DNA of 64,000 nucleotides, taken from contig OZ255620.1 in the NCBI GenBank assembly GCA_965276665.1, forward strand, positions 620,001 to 684,000. Reading direction: 5' to 3'. The position numbers and the translations under genes were made by a program. This DNA is from CAWGJC01 sp965276665. GTDB taxonomy: Bacteria > Pseudomonadota > Alphaproteobacteria > Acetobacterales > Acetobacteraceae. Shown piece after piece: positions 35,028 to 44,343 of this stretch. Every line of letters begins with the position of its first letter. The stretch's first letter is position 1. Below the pieces are notes generated by a model. It ran no database searches. It was not told the DNA's origin and saw only the letters and a list, made by a program, of their open reading frames with translations.

Positions 35028-36242
35028 ATGCCCATCCTGTCCGGGCGCATGAGCCGGCTCGGCACCGAATCCGCCTTCGAAGTGCTCGCGCGGGCCAATG
35101 CCCTGCAACGGGAAGGGCGGAGCATCATCAATCTCGGCATCGGCCAGCCCGATTTCGCGACCCCGGCCCATATCGTCGAGGCCGGCATGAAGGCGCTGGC
35201 CGACGGGCATCACGGCTACACCCCGGCCAACGGCATCCTGCCGCTGCGCGAGGCGGTGGCGGCCGACCTGCATCGCCGCCACGGGGTCACCATCTCGCCG
35301 GACCGCGTGCTGGTCGTCCCGGGCGGCAAGGTGACGATGTTCTTCGCGATCATGATGTTCGGCGAGGCGGGCGCCGAGATCATCTATCCCGACCCGGGAT
35401 TCCCGATCTACGAGAGCGTGATCCGCTTCTCGGGCGCCACCCCGGTGCCGATGCGCCTGCACGAGACCAAGGGCTTCTCCTTCGACGCCGAGGAGGTGCT
35501 CGGCCAGATCACGCCGCGCACCCGCCTGCTCATCGTCAACAGCCCGGCCAATCCGACCGGCGGCGTGGTGCCGAAAGCGGAGCTCGACCGGCTGGTCGCC
35601 GGCCTCGCGCAGCATCCGGACGTCGCGATCATGTCGGACGAGATCTATGGCGAGATGGTCTATGGCGGCACCCATGCCAGCCTGATGACCTATCCCGAGC
35701 TCGCGGACCGGCTAATCCTGCTCGACGGTTGGAGCAAGACCTATGCGATGACCGGCTGGCGCCTCGGCTACGGGGTGTGGCCGGCGGCGCTGCTCCCGCA
35801 TGCGGAGCGGCTGGCGATCAACTCGCATTCCTGCGTCAACGCCTCGGCGCAATATGCCGGCATCGCGGCGATGACCGGGCCGCGCGAGCCGGTGGCGCGG
35901 ATGATGGCGGCCTTTGCCGAGCGCCGCGACTACATCGTGCCGGCGCTCAACGCCCTGCCCGGCTTCCGCTGCGCCGAGCCCGGCGGCGCCTTCTACGCCT
36001 TCCCGAATGTCAGCGGCACCGGCTTCGATTCCCGCATCCTCTACAAACGCCTGCTCGAGGAGACCGGCGTCGCCACGCTGTCGGGCACCAGCTTCGGCAA
36101 GGCGGGCGCGGAGTATCTGCGGTTCTCCTATGCCGCCAGCCTGGATGCGCTGAAGGAGGCGGTCGGCCGGATCGGCGACTGGCTCGACGCGCAAAACACC
36201 GAGGCGGCGTCCCGGAAGCGGCAAGGCGCCGGAGAGGGCTGA
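35028..36242 (+). CDS. Pyridoxal-phosphate aminotransferase, class I/II
   Basis: A 404-residue fold-type I aminotransferase. The cofactor Lys237 lies in GWSKTYAMTGWRLGYG. Asn175 (NSPANPTGG), Asp204 and Tyr207 (SDEIYG) and Arg245 complete the PLP site. The N-terminus has INLGIGQPDFATP. The length is normal for aspartate- or alanine-type enzymes, and the amino-acid specificity cannot be read from the sequence. The ATG at 35028 was kept; an internal ATG at 35049 is possible. It stands alone, converging with the antiporter gene. Confidence 0.88.
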   Translation: MPILSGRMSRLGTESAFEVLARANALQREGRSIINLGIGQPDFATPAHIVEAGMKALADGHHGYTPANGILPLREAVAADLHRRHGVTISPDRVLVVPGGKVTMFFAIMMFGEAGAEIIYPDPGFPIYESVIRFSGATPVPMRLHETKGFSFDAEEVLGQITPRTRLLIVNSPANPTGGVVPKAELDRLVAGLAQHPDVAIMSDEIYGEMVYGGTHASLMTYPELADRLILLDGWSKTYAMTGWRLGYGVWPAALLPHAERLAINSHSCVNASAQYAGIAAMTGPREPVARMMAAFAERRDYIVPALNALPGFRCAEPGGAFYAFPNVSGTGFDSRILYKRLLEETGVATLSGTSFGKAGAEYLRFSYAASLDALKEAVGRIGDWLDAQNTEAASRKRQGAGEG

Positions 36243-36294
36243 CCGGCGGGGCGGCGCAGGGTCTCGGAGCCTGTTTGAGAAGCGCTAGGCCGGG

Positions 36295-37563
36295 TCATCC
36301 GGCGTGGCTTTCGATAATCGGCGCGTAGAGCCGGCCGAGCAGGCGCTCGATCGTCATGCCTTGCACCACGATGGTGAAGACGACCACGACATAGCAGATC
36401 GCCAGCAACTCGCCCCGGTAGGGCGAGCTCGGCATGGTGAGCGCGAGCGCGATCGAGACGCCGCCGCGCAGCCCCGACCACACCATCACCGCCACCGCGC
36501 GCGCCCCGCTCCTGACACCGCCCGCCTGGATCGCCACCGGGATCACGATGCTGACCAGCCGGCTCGCCAGCGACAGCGGAATCGCCAGCAGCATCGGCAG
36601 CACCCCGATCCCGGTAAGCGACAGGCCGAGCACCTGCAGTCCCATCAGCAGGAACAGGATCGCGTTGAGCAATTCGTCGAGTAGGGCCCAGAACGTGCCG
36701 ACCGCCGGGTGCAGCGCCGGGGATGCGCCCTCCTTCGGCACGGCGGAGAGCACCAGCCCGGCGGTCACGACGGCGATCGGGCCCGACACCCCGGCCGCGC
36801 CGGCGAGCCGGTAGGAGCCGACCGCAAGGGCGAGCGAGATGGTGAGCTGCAGCACCGGCTCGCCGATGCGCCGCACCGCCAGGCTCGCGGCGAGACCGGT
36901 GACCGCGCCGATCGCCGCGCCGCCGCAGCTCGCCACGATCAGGGTCGCGGCGATGTGGCCGCGGCCGATCATCCCGGTCGCGCCGCCCGCGATGGCCAGC
37001 GCGACCAGGAACATCACCACCCCGGCGCCGTCATTGAACAGGCTCTCGCCGTCGATGGTGGCCCGCAGCCCCGCCGGCAACTTCAGCCGGCTGAGCAGCG
37101 CGTGCACCACCACCGCGTCCGTCGGCGCCAGGATCGCGCCCAGCACCGCGCACCAGCCGGGCGGGACCGGCGCGCCGATCGCGGCGAACACCGCCCAGAT
37201 GCCGGCGCCGAACACCAACGTCGCCGCGATCACGCTCACCGTCGAGAGCGGCAGGATCACCCATTGGCGCCGCCGCAAATCGCTCAGCTTGACTTGGAAG
37301 GTGCCGGCGAACAGGAGGAAGGCGAGCGCGCCGTCCAGGAACACATGCGGCAGGTCGGCCGCATCGAGCGATCGGCGCAGCGACGCGACGAGTGGCACGC
37401 CGAGCAGGCGGTCGGCCAGGGCGATCGCCAGCGACAGCACGAGCGAGGCCGCGAGCAGCGCGATCGCGCGCGGCAGGCGGAGATAGAGCTCGTTGACCCA
37501 GCCGACGCCGGCCGCCAGGAGCAGGACCAGCGCGACGAAATCGAAGAATCCGAGGCGGGCCAA
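36295..37563 (-). CDS. Monovalent cation/proton antiporter, CPA1 family
   Basis: A 422-residue membrane protein with about twelve hydrophobic segments. The ion-binding region reads ILAPTDAVVVH, with the transport Asp (relatives often have APTDPV). ESLFNDGAGVV is the second conserved CPA1 motif. LLFAGTFQVKLSDLRRRQW and MVWSGLRGGVSIALAL are further family markers. It exchanges sodium or potassium for protons to control pH and ions. It follows the large secreted protein on the same strand by 21 bases and may be the last gene of the efflux operon. Confidence 0.87.
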   Translation of the reverse strand: MARLGFFDFVALVLLLAAGVGWVNELYLRLPRAIALLAASLVLSLAIALADRLLGVPLVASLRRSLDAADLPHVFLDGALAFLLFAGTFQVKLSDLRRRQWVILPLSTVSVIAATLVFGAGIWAVFAAIGAPVPPGWCAVLGAILAPTDAVVVHALLSRLKLPAGLRATIDGESLFNDGAGVVMFLVALAIAGGATGMIGRGHIAATLIVASCGGAAIGAVTGLAASLAVRRIGEPVLQLTISLALAVGSYRLAGAAGVSGPIAVVTAGLVLSAVPKEGASPALHPAVGTFWALLDELLNAILFLLMGLQVLGLSLTGIGVLPMLLAIPLSLASRLVSIVIPVAIQAGGVRSGARAVAVMVWSGLRGGVSIALALTMPSSPYRGELLAICYVVVVFTIVVQGMTIERLLGRLYAPIIESHAG

Positions 37564-37584
37564 GGCGGATCGCGCCCGCGGCGC

Positions 37585-39849
37585 TCAGCGGCGGAAGCGG
37601 CCGCCCCCGCCGCCTCCGCCGCCCCAGCTGCGGCCGCCGCCGGAGTTCCAGCCCTGCAACCTCGCCTGATTGTCGGTGTCGAGCTGGCGGAAATTGGTCT
37701 GGCTCGTCCCGGCGCTCCGCTGGCCCGTGCCGGCGGCGCCGCCCTGGTTCGGGCGCTGCACGGAGGACCACGACCCATCATTCCATTTCGACCAGCCGCT
37801 GGAATCCTTGCGATAGACATTACCGTCGGCGCCCGCATAGACGTTGCCGTTCGGCCCGCGCGCGATGCCGGCATTGTTGCCGTTCGCCCCATGCACCCCG
37901 GCGGCGGCGGCCCCGGTGGAGGAGCGCACGGCCCCGGCCGCGCCGTTCGCGGTGCGCGCGCTGGCGGTGTGCACGGTCGCGTTCGGGCCGCTCACCACGC
38001 TCGACCCCCAGCGCGCGTACAAGTTGCCGTGCTGGCTCGTGCTGCCGGACACGCCGGTGCGCGGATTGACGAAGCTCGCCTGCGCATTGCCGCCATTCGG
38101 ACCCCAGCTCGCCGAGCCCTGCGAATACCGCCCGGTCGCCGGATTATAGGCGGCAAAGGCGCCCGCGCCGCCATTGGGGCCATAGACCGTGCCGCCATGC
38201 GCCCAGCCGCCGGTCGCCGGATTGTAATAGGTCCCGCCCCGCGCCCAGACCCCGGTATAGGGATCGTAGGCGGCATGGCCGACATAGGAGTGCGGGTACG
38301 GGAAATAGGCCGGCACCGGGCCTGGCACGATGACCGGTGGGTAGTCATAGCCGGTGCCATAGACGAGCACGTCGGCGCTGATGAAGCCGAGCGCGTAGCC
38401 GGCGGTGTAGCTGTCGCTCACCGTCGTCGGCGTGGACGCGCCGACATGCACGTAGGTGACCGGATAGAGCGGGCTGGTCGGCGGAATGGCGTAGATCGTG
38501 TCGGGCACGGAGGTCGCCAGCACGAACGGGCCGGTCGCCGCGGCGGCGGTGAACCAGGCGCCCCGCCAGCAGGCGTAATAGGTGGCTCCGACCTGGAACA
38601 CCGGCGTCGCGGTGTTCGCCGCATAGGCGGCCTGCGTGCCGGGGATCGGCACGAAGCGCGGCGCGCCGGCATAGCTCACCGTGATCGTCGTGGTCTTGCG
38701 GCTGAGCATGGCCTGCACCGGGATCTGCGCCTGGATCACCGCTTCCGAGGCCTGCTGCGTGCCCGGCACCGCGGTGAGCAGGGGCGCGAGCTTGCCGTCC
38801 GGCGGGATCATCGCGAAATCGGCCGGCAGGCTGTCGGTCGCGTAGAGCCAGGGCCCGGCCAGCGAGGCGGCGGAGAACCAGCGCCCCGAGGTGAGGTAAT
38901 AGAGCCGGCCGCCGGAATCGCGGAACAGCGCGCTCGGCGTGTTGGTCGCGACCTGCAGCGCCGTGCCGGGCACCGGGCTCCAGGCCGGCGGCCCCTCGGT
39001 CGCGATGATCTCGGCCGGCACGGTCGAGACGATGATCGCCGGCGCCGCGTTCGCGGCCAGGGCGCGGCCCGGCACATGGCCGCGCAGCGCGGTGAATTGC
39101 GGAACGGCGGCGAGGGCCGCGAAGCCCGTGGGAAGATTCGCTTCCGGCGTCCAGGGCCCGCGGAACGCGGCGGCGGAGAACCAGGCGCCGTCATTCAGCA
39201 GATACCATCGCTGCGTCGCCACCGATTGGAACACATCCCAGTTGGTGTTCACCGCATGGGTGAGCGCGCCGCCCGGCGCCGGCACCATCACCGGGTCGCC
39301 GTCGAACACGACGAGGCTCGCCGGCGTGGCGCTCGCATAGATCACCGGCGGATCGTTGCTGACCGCGACCGGGCTGGCGTCCGGCGATTGCTGCAGGCTC
39401 AGCAGCACCATGTCGAGCGGCACCGGTTGCGGCGGCATGGCGGAGAGCGCGGCCTGCAGCCGGCTCTCGAGCCCGGTCGCCCGCGCGGTGTCGAGCGAGG
39501 GGAACCGGGATGCCGTCAGCACCATGTCGGAGACGGTGACGATGCGGGTCGCGAGATCGGTGGTGGTCGCCGCCTTGAGCTCGATCGTGCCGAGGATCGG
39601 CGCGGTGGCGCCGTTCGGGCGGACCGCGACCACCACCCGCGCGTCGAGCCGCGTGCGGCCCGGCCAGTCGATCACCTGCGGCGGGTAGACGGTGACGCTG
39701 CCGTCCTTGCCCTCGATCGTGTGCGGCCAGGCGGCCGGCTGCGGCGCCACCGCCGCGCTCGCGGCGATCGCCACGTTCGTGGCAGACGGCAGCAGACAGC
39801 ACGCCGCCAGCCCCGCCAGCATCCGCGCGCGCATCAACGGGGCGCGCAT
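37585..39849 (-). CDS. Large secreted repetitive protein of unknown function
   Basis: A 754-residue protein with a signal peptide (RARMLAGLAACCLLPSATNVAIA). Three modules of about 60-85 residues follow, each with an aromatic-Gly core: RWYLLNDGAWFSAAAFRGPW, RLYYLTSGRWFSAASLAGPW and TYYACWRGAWFTAAAATGPF. Each module then gives a Pro-rich stretch. The C-terminal third repeats YNPATG and YGPNGG elements and ends in a Gly-rich tail with RRF-like basic residues (GGGGGGGGRFRR). No enzyme motif is recognised; such proteins are sometimes labelled carbohydrate-binding-like. The ATG at 39849 overlaps the lipoprotein stop (TGATG). Confidence 0.6.
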   Translation of the reverse strand: MRAPLMRARMLAGLAACCLLPSATNVAIAASAAVAPQPAAWPHTIEGKDGSVTVYPPQVIDWPGRTRLDARVVVAVRPNGATAPILGTIELKAATTTDLATRIVTVSDMVLTASRFPSLDTARATGLESRLQAALSAMPPQPVPLDMVLLSLQQSPDASPVAVSNDPPVIYASATPASLVVFDGDPVMVPAPGGALTHAVNTNWDVFQSVATQRWYLLNDGAWFSAAAFRGPWTPEANLPTGFAALAAVPQFTALRGHVPGRALAANAAPAIIVSTVPAEIIATEGPPAWSPVPGTALQVATNTPSALFRDSGGRLYYLTSGRWFSAASLAGPWLYATDSLPADFAMIPPDGKLAPLLTAVPGTQQASEAVIQAQIPVQAMLSRKTTTITVSYAGAPRFVPIPGTQAAYAANTATPVFQVGATYYACWRGAWFTAAAATGPFVLATSVPDTIYAIPPTSPLYPVTYVHVGASTPTTVSDSYTAGYALGFISADVLVYGTGYDYPPVIVPGPVPAYFPYPHSYVGHAAYDPYTGVWARGGTYYNPATGGWAHGGTVYGPNGGAGAFAAYNPATGRYSQGSASWGPNGGNAQASFVNPRTGVSGSTSQHGNLYARWGSSVVSGPNATVHTASARTANGAAGAVRSSTGAAAAGVHGANGNNAGIARGPNGNVYAGADGNVYRKDSSGWSKWNDGSWSSVQRPNQGGAAGTGQRSAGTSQTNFRQLDTDNQARLQGWNSGGGRSWGGGGGGGGRFRR

Positions 39850-40649
39850 CAGCGGAGCTCGATCGAGGGCGCGCGGGAGGGCGGGATCCATCCCTGCGCG
39901 ACGAAGAGCTGCCCGAGATTATAGGAGATGCGGTGCGCGAGCCGTTGCCCCTCCCCGGCGACGCCCGCCTTCGTCGCCTCGCCATGCGCCCCGAGCGCGC
40001 CCGACACCACGAGCGGCACCACCGTGCTCTGCGCCGCGGCGGAGGCCGCGCCGACGCCGAGCCCGGGCTTGCGCCCGCTATTCGATGAGGCGCTGTAGGT
40101 CTGCAGCAGGCGGGGATCGCCGTCCGGCCCGACATAGGTCACCTGCGCCGCCGCCTGCACCTCGCTCTTGCCGGCGCCGAAGCCGATCGCCAGGCGGCGC
40201 GCGCGATTGCCCTGATCGATCTCGGTGATCTGGCCCTGCACGATCAGATCGCCGGGACGCGGCTCCTCGCCCGGCTGCGCGACCGTCGCGGCGAAGCCCA
40301 TCTTGCCGAGATCGCTGACCAGGGCGGCGACGACGGAATCCTGCACGTCCTGCGCCAGCGCGGCCTGCTGAGCGTCGGGATCGGTGCCGCTGAACCCGCG
40401 CTGCAGCCTCGCACCGATGGCGCGATCGAGCCCGACCTGGTTCGGATCCGCCGCGAAGCCCACGATCACGGCGCGGGCCGGGCGCGGCAGGGTGACGCCA
40501 CTCTGCGCGGCCGGCGCGATGTAGTTGCCGGTGCTGCGCACCTGCGTCGCGCAGCCGCCGAGCGTCGCCGCCGCGAGTATCGCGAAAACCGGGGCAGCGA
40601 GCGGGGTGACACGCGGGACGGCACGCGGAAGACGGCGGATCGGGCGCAT
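39849..40649 (-). CDS. DUF4410-like lipoprotein
   Basis: A 266-residue protein with a long basic leader (MRPIRRLPRAVPRVTPLAAP) and a lipobox LGGC near residue 33, so it should be lipidated. The body has ARAVIVGFAADPNQVG, a conserved-looking domain with DSVVAALVSDLGKMGFAAT and the GDLIVQGQITEIDQGNRARR motif of DUF4410. The function is unknown. It lies between the Cys-rich secreted protein and the large repetitive protein in one minus-strand run downstream of the efflux pump. An upstream start at 40688 would only extend the leader. Confidence 0.62.
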   Translation of the reverse strand: MRPIRRLPRAVPRVTPLAAPVFAILAAATLGGCATQVRSTGNYIAPAAQSGVTLPRPARAVIVGFAADPNQVGLDRAIGARLQRGFSGTDPDAQQAALAQDVQDSVVAALVSDLGKMGFAATVAQPGEEPRPGDLIVQGQITEIDQGNRARRLAIGFGAGKSEVQAAAQVTYVGPDGDPRLLQTYSASSNSGRKPGLGVGAASAAAQSTVVPLVVSGALGAHGEATKAGVAGEGQRLAHRISYNLGQLFVAQGWIPPSRAPSIELR

Positions 40650-40684
40650 GGCGGTTCTCCGGCCAGGAGTGGCGATCGGCATGG

Positions 40685-41179
40685 TCATTGCGCCTGCGCG
40701 GACATGAGCCCGCTCCGGCAGCCGGGCGATAGCGATTGGGCATTGGCCCGCAGGCAATCGATCACCGCCCCGCCTCCCGGCCGCACGCCGCGGCAGAATT
40801 CCCGGTAATCGAACCGGCAGGCCCGGGTGAGCAGCGCCATCTCCGTTCGCCGATCGGCAGGCGCGGCCGGCAGCGGCGGCGCGGCGCCATACGGAGCGGC
40901 GGCCGGCGCGCCGGGGCTCGCGGCCGTGGCGCCCGATCCGCCGCCGAGCGCGCCCACCGCGCCCTGGCAGGCGGGCGACAGGGTCGACATGTTGCGCTGC
41001 AGGCAGGAGAGCGCGGCCTGGCCGCCCGGCTGCACGCCCGAGCATCGCGCCTGGAAATCGGCCCGGCAGGACGAGCGGATGGCGTTTTTCTGCGCGTCCG
41101 TCGGCATCTGCGCCGAGGCCGCGCCGATGCAGCCGAGCACGGCTAATCCTGCGGCCAGTCCGCACTGGATGGCGTTCAT
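40685..41179 (-). CDS. Secreted Cys-rich protein with two GLG1-type repeats
   Basis: A 164-residue protein with a signal peptide (MNAIQCGLAAGLAVLGCIGA, ending near ASA). Two copies of a Cys-rich repeat follow, each with four Cys residues: CRADFQARCSGVQPGG with SCLQRNMSTLSPAC, and CRFDYREFCRGVRPGG with DCLRANAQSLSPGC. A Pro/Ala/Gly linker separates them. Eukaryotic GLG1 carries similar repeats; the bacterial role is unknown, and disulfide-bonded periplasmic modules are expected. The ATG at 41179 overlaps the efflux permease stop by four bases, which ties it to the pump. Confidence 0.72.
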   Translation of the reverse strand: MNAIQCGLAAGLAVLGCIGAASAQMPTDAQKNAIRSSCRADFQARCSGVQPGGQAALSCLQRNMSTLSPACQGAVGALGGGSGATAASPGAPAAAPYGAAPPLPAAPADRRTEMALLTRACRFDYREFCRGVRPGGGAVIDCLRANAQSLSPGCRSGLMSAQAQ

Positions 41180-44100
41180 GATGAGATCTCCCGTTGTCCG
41201 GTGACGATGGCGGCAGAGACGGGTGCGGGCGCGGGGCGCGGGCGGCCCGACCACCGCTCCGACAGGCGCTGCACCACCACGAAAAAACACGGCACGAACA
41301 GCACGGCGAGGCAGGTCGAGGCGATCATCCCGCTGCACACCGTCACGCCGATCGAGCGGCGCGCATTGGCGCCGGCGCCGGTCGCGAACACCAGCGGGAG
41401 CACGCCGAGGATGAAAGCCAGCGAGGTCATCAGGATCGGCCGGAAACGCCGCACCGCCGCCGCCACCGCGCTGCCTACGATCGACGCGCCGGAAGCGCGT
41501 TCCGCCAGCGCCACCTCGACGATCAGGATCGCGTTCTTCGCCGAGAGCGCGATCAGCAGGATGAGCCCGATCTGGGTGTAGAGGTTGTTGGCGATCCCGA
41601 GCACGCGGAACACCGCAACCGGCCCGAGCAGCGCCAGCGGCACCGCCAGCAGCACGGAGACCGGCGCGAGCCAGCTCTCGTACTGCCCGGCGAGCACCAG
41701 ATAGACGAGCAGCAGCGCGAGGCCGAGCGCCGCATAGCTTTGCCCGCCCAGCAGCCTTTCCTGGAAGGACATCGCGGTCCAGTCGGCAGCCGCCCCCGGC
41801 GGCAGCACCGCGGCGGCGATCCGGTCCATCGCGTCGAGCGCCTGGCCGGAGCTGGTCCCAGGCGCGGCCGCGCCCTGCACCGTCGCGGCCGGGTGCAGGT
41901 TGTAGAGCGTCGCGACCGCCGGGCCGTTGGTCATCGACACCTGCACGAGCGTGCCGAGCGGCACCATCCCGCCCTCCGCGTTGCGCACCCTGAGTGCCGC
42001 GATGTCGGACGGCGCGGCGCGGAACGCGCTGTCCGCCTGCACATAGACCTGCAGCACGCGGCCGAATTTCGTGATCTGGCCGACGAAGCTCGAGCCGAGA
42101 TAGGCCGCCAGCGCGTTGAACACGTCGCCGAGCTGAACGTGTAGCGCCTCCGCCTTCACCCGGTCGACGCGCACGCGGAGCTGCGGCGCATCGGCGCTGA
42201 ACGGCGTAAAGGCGCGCCCGAGCTCCGGCCGCGCATCCGCCCGCCGCACGATCTCCCGCGACAGCGCCTGCAGCCTGTTCCAGTCGGAGCCGCCATCGAC
42301 GAGCTCCACCATCATGGTGAAGCCGCCGGCATTGCCGATGCCCTGGATCGCCGGCGGGACCAGCACGAGCCCGCTCGCCGCCATCTCCTGCCCGACGATC
42401 CGGTTCAGGCTGTCATACATGCCGCGCAGGCCGCCGGCCGGGCTGCGCGCGCCCCAATCCTTCAGCATCACGTAGACCACGCCGGCGCTGGAGACCGCCG
42501 CATTGCCGTCGAGCGCGGAAAGCCCGGCGATGCCGATCGTCTGGCGCACGTCGGGCAGCGCGCGCGCCGCCCGGCCGACCCGGTCGAGCACCGCCTCGGT
42601 GCGGCCGAGCGACGCGCCGGCCGGCAGCTGCATCGCCATCATCATGTAGCCCTGGTCCTCCAGCGGCAGGAACCCGCCCGGCAGGCCGGCAAGCCCCACC
42701 CCCGCCAGCGCCGCCAGCAGCAGCGCCACCAGCGCGGCCGGCAGGCTGTGGCGCAGCAGCGCGCCGACCAGCCGCCCATAACCCCGCTCAAGCCGGCCGT
42801 ACAGCGCGTCGAACCCGCGGGTGAGCGCGCCGCGCCGCGCCGGCGACCGCAACCACACCGCGCATTGCGTCGGCTTGAGCGTCGCCGCGTTCATCGCGCT
42901 GAGCAGCGCGGTCGCGGCGATCACCAGCGCGAATTGCGCATAGAGCCGTCCGGTGAGGCCCGGCAGGAAGGCCGCCGGCAGGAACACCGCCAGCAGCACG
43001 AGGGTGATGCCGAGGATCGGGCCGAACAGCTCGTCCATCGCGCGTACCGCCGCCTCGCGCCCGCTCAGCCCGGCCGCCAGATGATGCGCCGCCCCCTCCA
43101 CCACGACGATCGCGTCATCCACCACGATCCCGATCGAGAGCACGATCGCGAACAGCGTGGAGAGATTGATGGTGAAGCCGAGCGCCGCCATCGCGGCGAA
43201 GGCGCCGATGATCGTCACCGGCACCGTGGTCGCCGGCACCAGCGTCGCGCGCCAATCCTGCAGGAACACCAGGATCACGAGCAGCACCAGGATGCCCGCT
43301 TCCGCGAGCGTCACATAGACCTCGCGGATCGAGGCGCGCACGAAAACCGTGGTGTCGAACGGCACCGAATAGCGGACGCCCTCGGGGAACCGCCGCGCGA
43401 GCTGCGCCATCCGCGCGCGGATCTCGCCCGCCACCTGCAGCGCATTGGCGCCCGGCGACTGGAAGATCGCGAGACCGGCGGCGGGATGTCCGTCCAGCGT
43501 GAAGACCTGGCCGTAGGTCTGCGCGCCGAGCTCGACCCGCCCGATATCGCGCACCCGCGTCACCTGCGTGGGATCGTCCGCCTTGACGATGATGTCGGCG
43601 AATTCCTCCGGATCCGACAACCGGCCGTCGACATTCACCGTGTACTGGAAATTGCTCGCGACGGTGACCGGCGGTGCGCCGACCTGCCCCGCCGTCACCT
43701 GCTGGCTCTGGCTCTGGATCGCCGCGATCACGTCCTGCGCGACCAGGCCGCGCGCCTGCAGGCGCTGCGGATCGAGCCACACGCGCATCGCATATTGGCC
43801 GGCCCCGAACACCGACACATTGCCGACGCCGGGCAGACGCGCGATCTCGTCGATCAGGTTGATCGTTGCGTAATTCGCGAGATAGAGACTGTCCCGCGCC
43901 GGATCCGCCGAGCTGAGCGCCACGATCTGCAGGATGGCGGTGGATTTCTGCTGCACCGTCACGCCCTGCGCCTGCACCGCCTGCGGCAGCGAGGCCATCG
44001 CGCTGGCGACGCGGTTCTGCACCAGCACCTGCGCGAAATTGAGATCGGTGCCGGTCGCGAAGGTGACGACCAGCGCGTAGCCGCCATCGGCCGTGCTGGT

Positions 44101-44343
44101 CGATTGCATGTAGAGCATGCCCTGCACGCCATTGACCTGCTGCTCGATCGGCAGCGCGACAGTGTCCATCACCGTCTGCGCGCTGGCGCCCGGATAGCGC
44201 GTGCTCACCACCACCGTGGGCGGCACCACGTTCGGGTATTGCGAGACCGGCAGGCGGAACAGCGCGACCGCGCCGATCACCACGGTCAGGATCGCCAGCA
44301 CGTTGGCAAGAACCGGGCGGGCGATGAAGAAGCGAGAGATCAC
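41176..44343 (-). CDS. RND multidrug efflux permease, HAE1 (AcrB-like) family
   Basis: A 1055-residue inner-membrane pump using proton flux. It opens VISRFFIARPVLANVLAI, as is standard for AcrB relatives. The proton-relay residues are present: an Asp pair in GIVVDDAIVVVEG and a Lys in SAKNAIL. The variants VVEGAAHHLAAG and LKPTQCAVWLR mark a subgroup distinct from E. coli AcrB. It starts with GTG at 44343, overlapping the adaptor stop (GTGA). No outer-membrane factor gene is in the operon, so a TolC-like partner must come from elsewhere. Confidence 0.92.
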   Translation of the reverse strand: MISRFFIARPVLANVLAILTVVIGAVALFRLPVSQYPNVVPPTVVVSTRYPGASAQTVMDTVALPIEQQVNGVQGMLYMQSTSTADGGYALVVTFATGTDLNFAQVLVQNRVASAMASLPQAVQAQGVTVQQKSTAILQIVALSSADPARDSLYLANYATINLIDEIARLPGVGNVSVFGAGQYAMRVWLDPQRLQARGLVAQDVIAAIQSQSQQVTAGQVGAPPVTVASNFQYTVNVDGRLSDPEEFADIIVKADDPTQVTRVRDIGRVELGAQTYGQVFTLDGHPAAGLAIFQSPGANALQVAGEIRARMAQLARRFPEGVRYSVPFDTTVFVRASIREVYVTLAEAGILVLLVILVFLQDWRATLVPATTVPVTIIGAFAAMAALGFTINLSTLFAIVLSIGIVVDDAIVVVEGAAHHLAAGLSGREAAVRAMDELFGPILGITLVLLAVFLPAAFLPGLTGRLYAQFALVIAATALLSAMNAATLKPTQCAVWLRSPARRGALTRGFDALYGRLERGYGRLVGALLRHSLPAALVALLLAALAGVGLAGLPGGFLPLEDQGYMMMAMQLPAGASLGRTEAVLDRVGRAARALPDVRQTIGIAGLSALDGNAAVSSAGVVYVMLKDWGARSPAGGLRGMYDSLNRIVGQEMAASGLVLVPPAIQGIGNAGGFTMMVELVDGGSDWNRLQALSREIVRRADARPELGRAFTPFSADAPQLRVRVDRVKAEALHVQLGDVFNALAAYLGSSFVGQITKFGRVLQVYVQADSAFRAAPSDIAALRVRNAEGGMVPLGTLVQVSMTNGPAVATLYNLHPAATVQGAAAPGTSSGQALDAMDRIAAAVLPPGAAADWTAMSFQERLLGGQSYAALGLALLLVYLVLAGQYESWLAPVSVLLAVPLALLGPVAVFRVLGIANNLYTQIGLILLIALSAKNAILIVEVALAERASGASIVGSAVAAAVRRFRPILMTSLAFILGVLPLVFATGAGANARRSIGVTVCSGMIASTCLAVLFVPCFFVVVQRLSERWSGRPRPAPAPVSAAIVTGQREISS

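Noticed and set aside
36709..39924. Plus-strand open frame of 1071 codons
   Set aside because: It is antisense to the CPA1 antiporter and the large secreted protein, is dominated by Arg, Gly, His and Ala, and shows no domain. It is a product of GC-rich codon bias.
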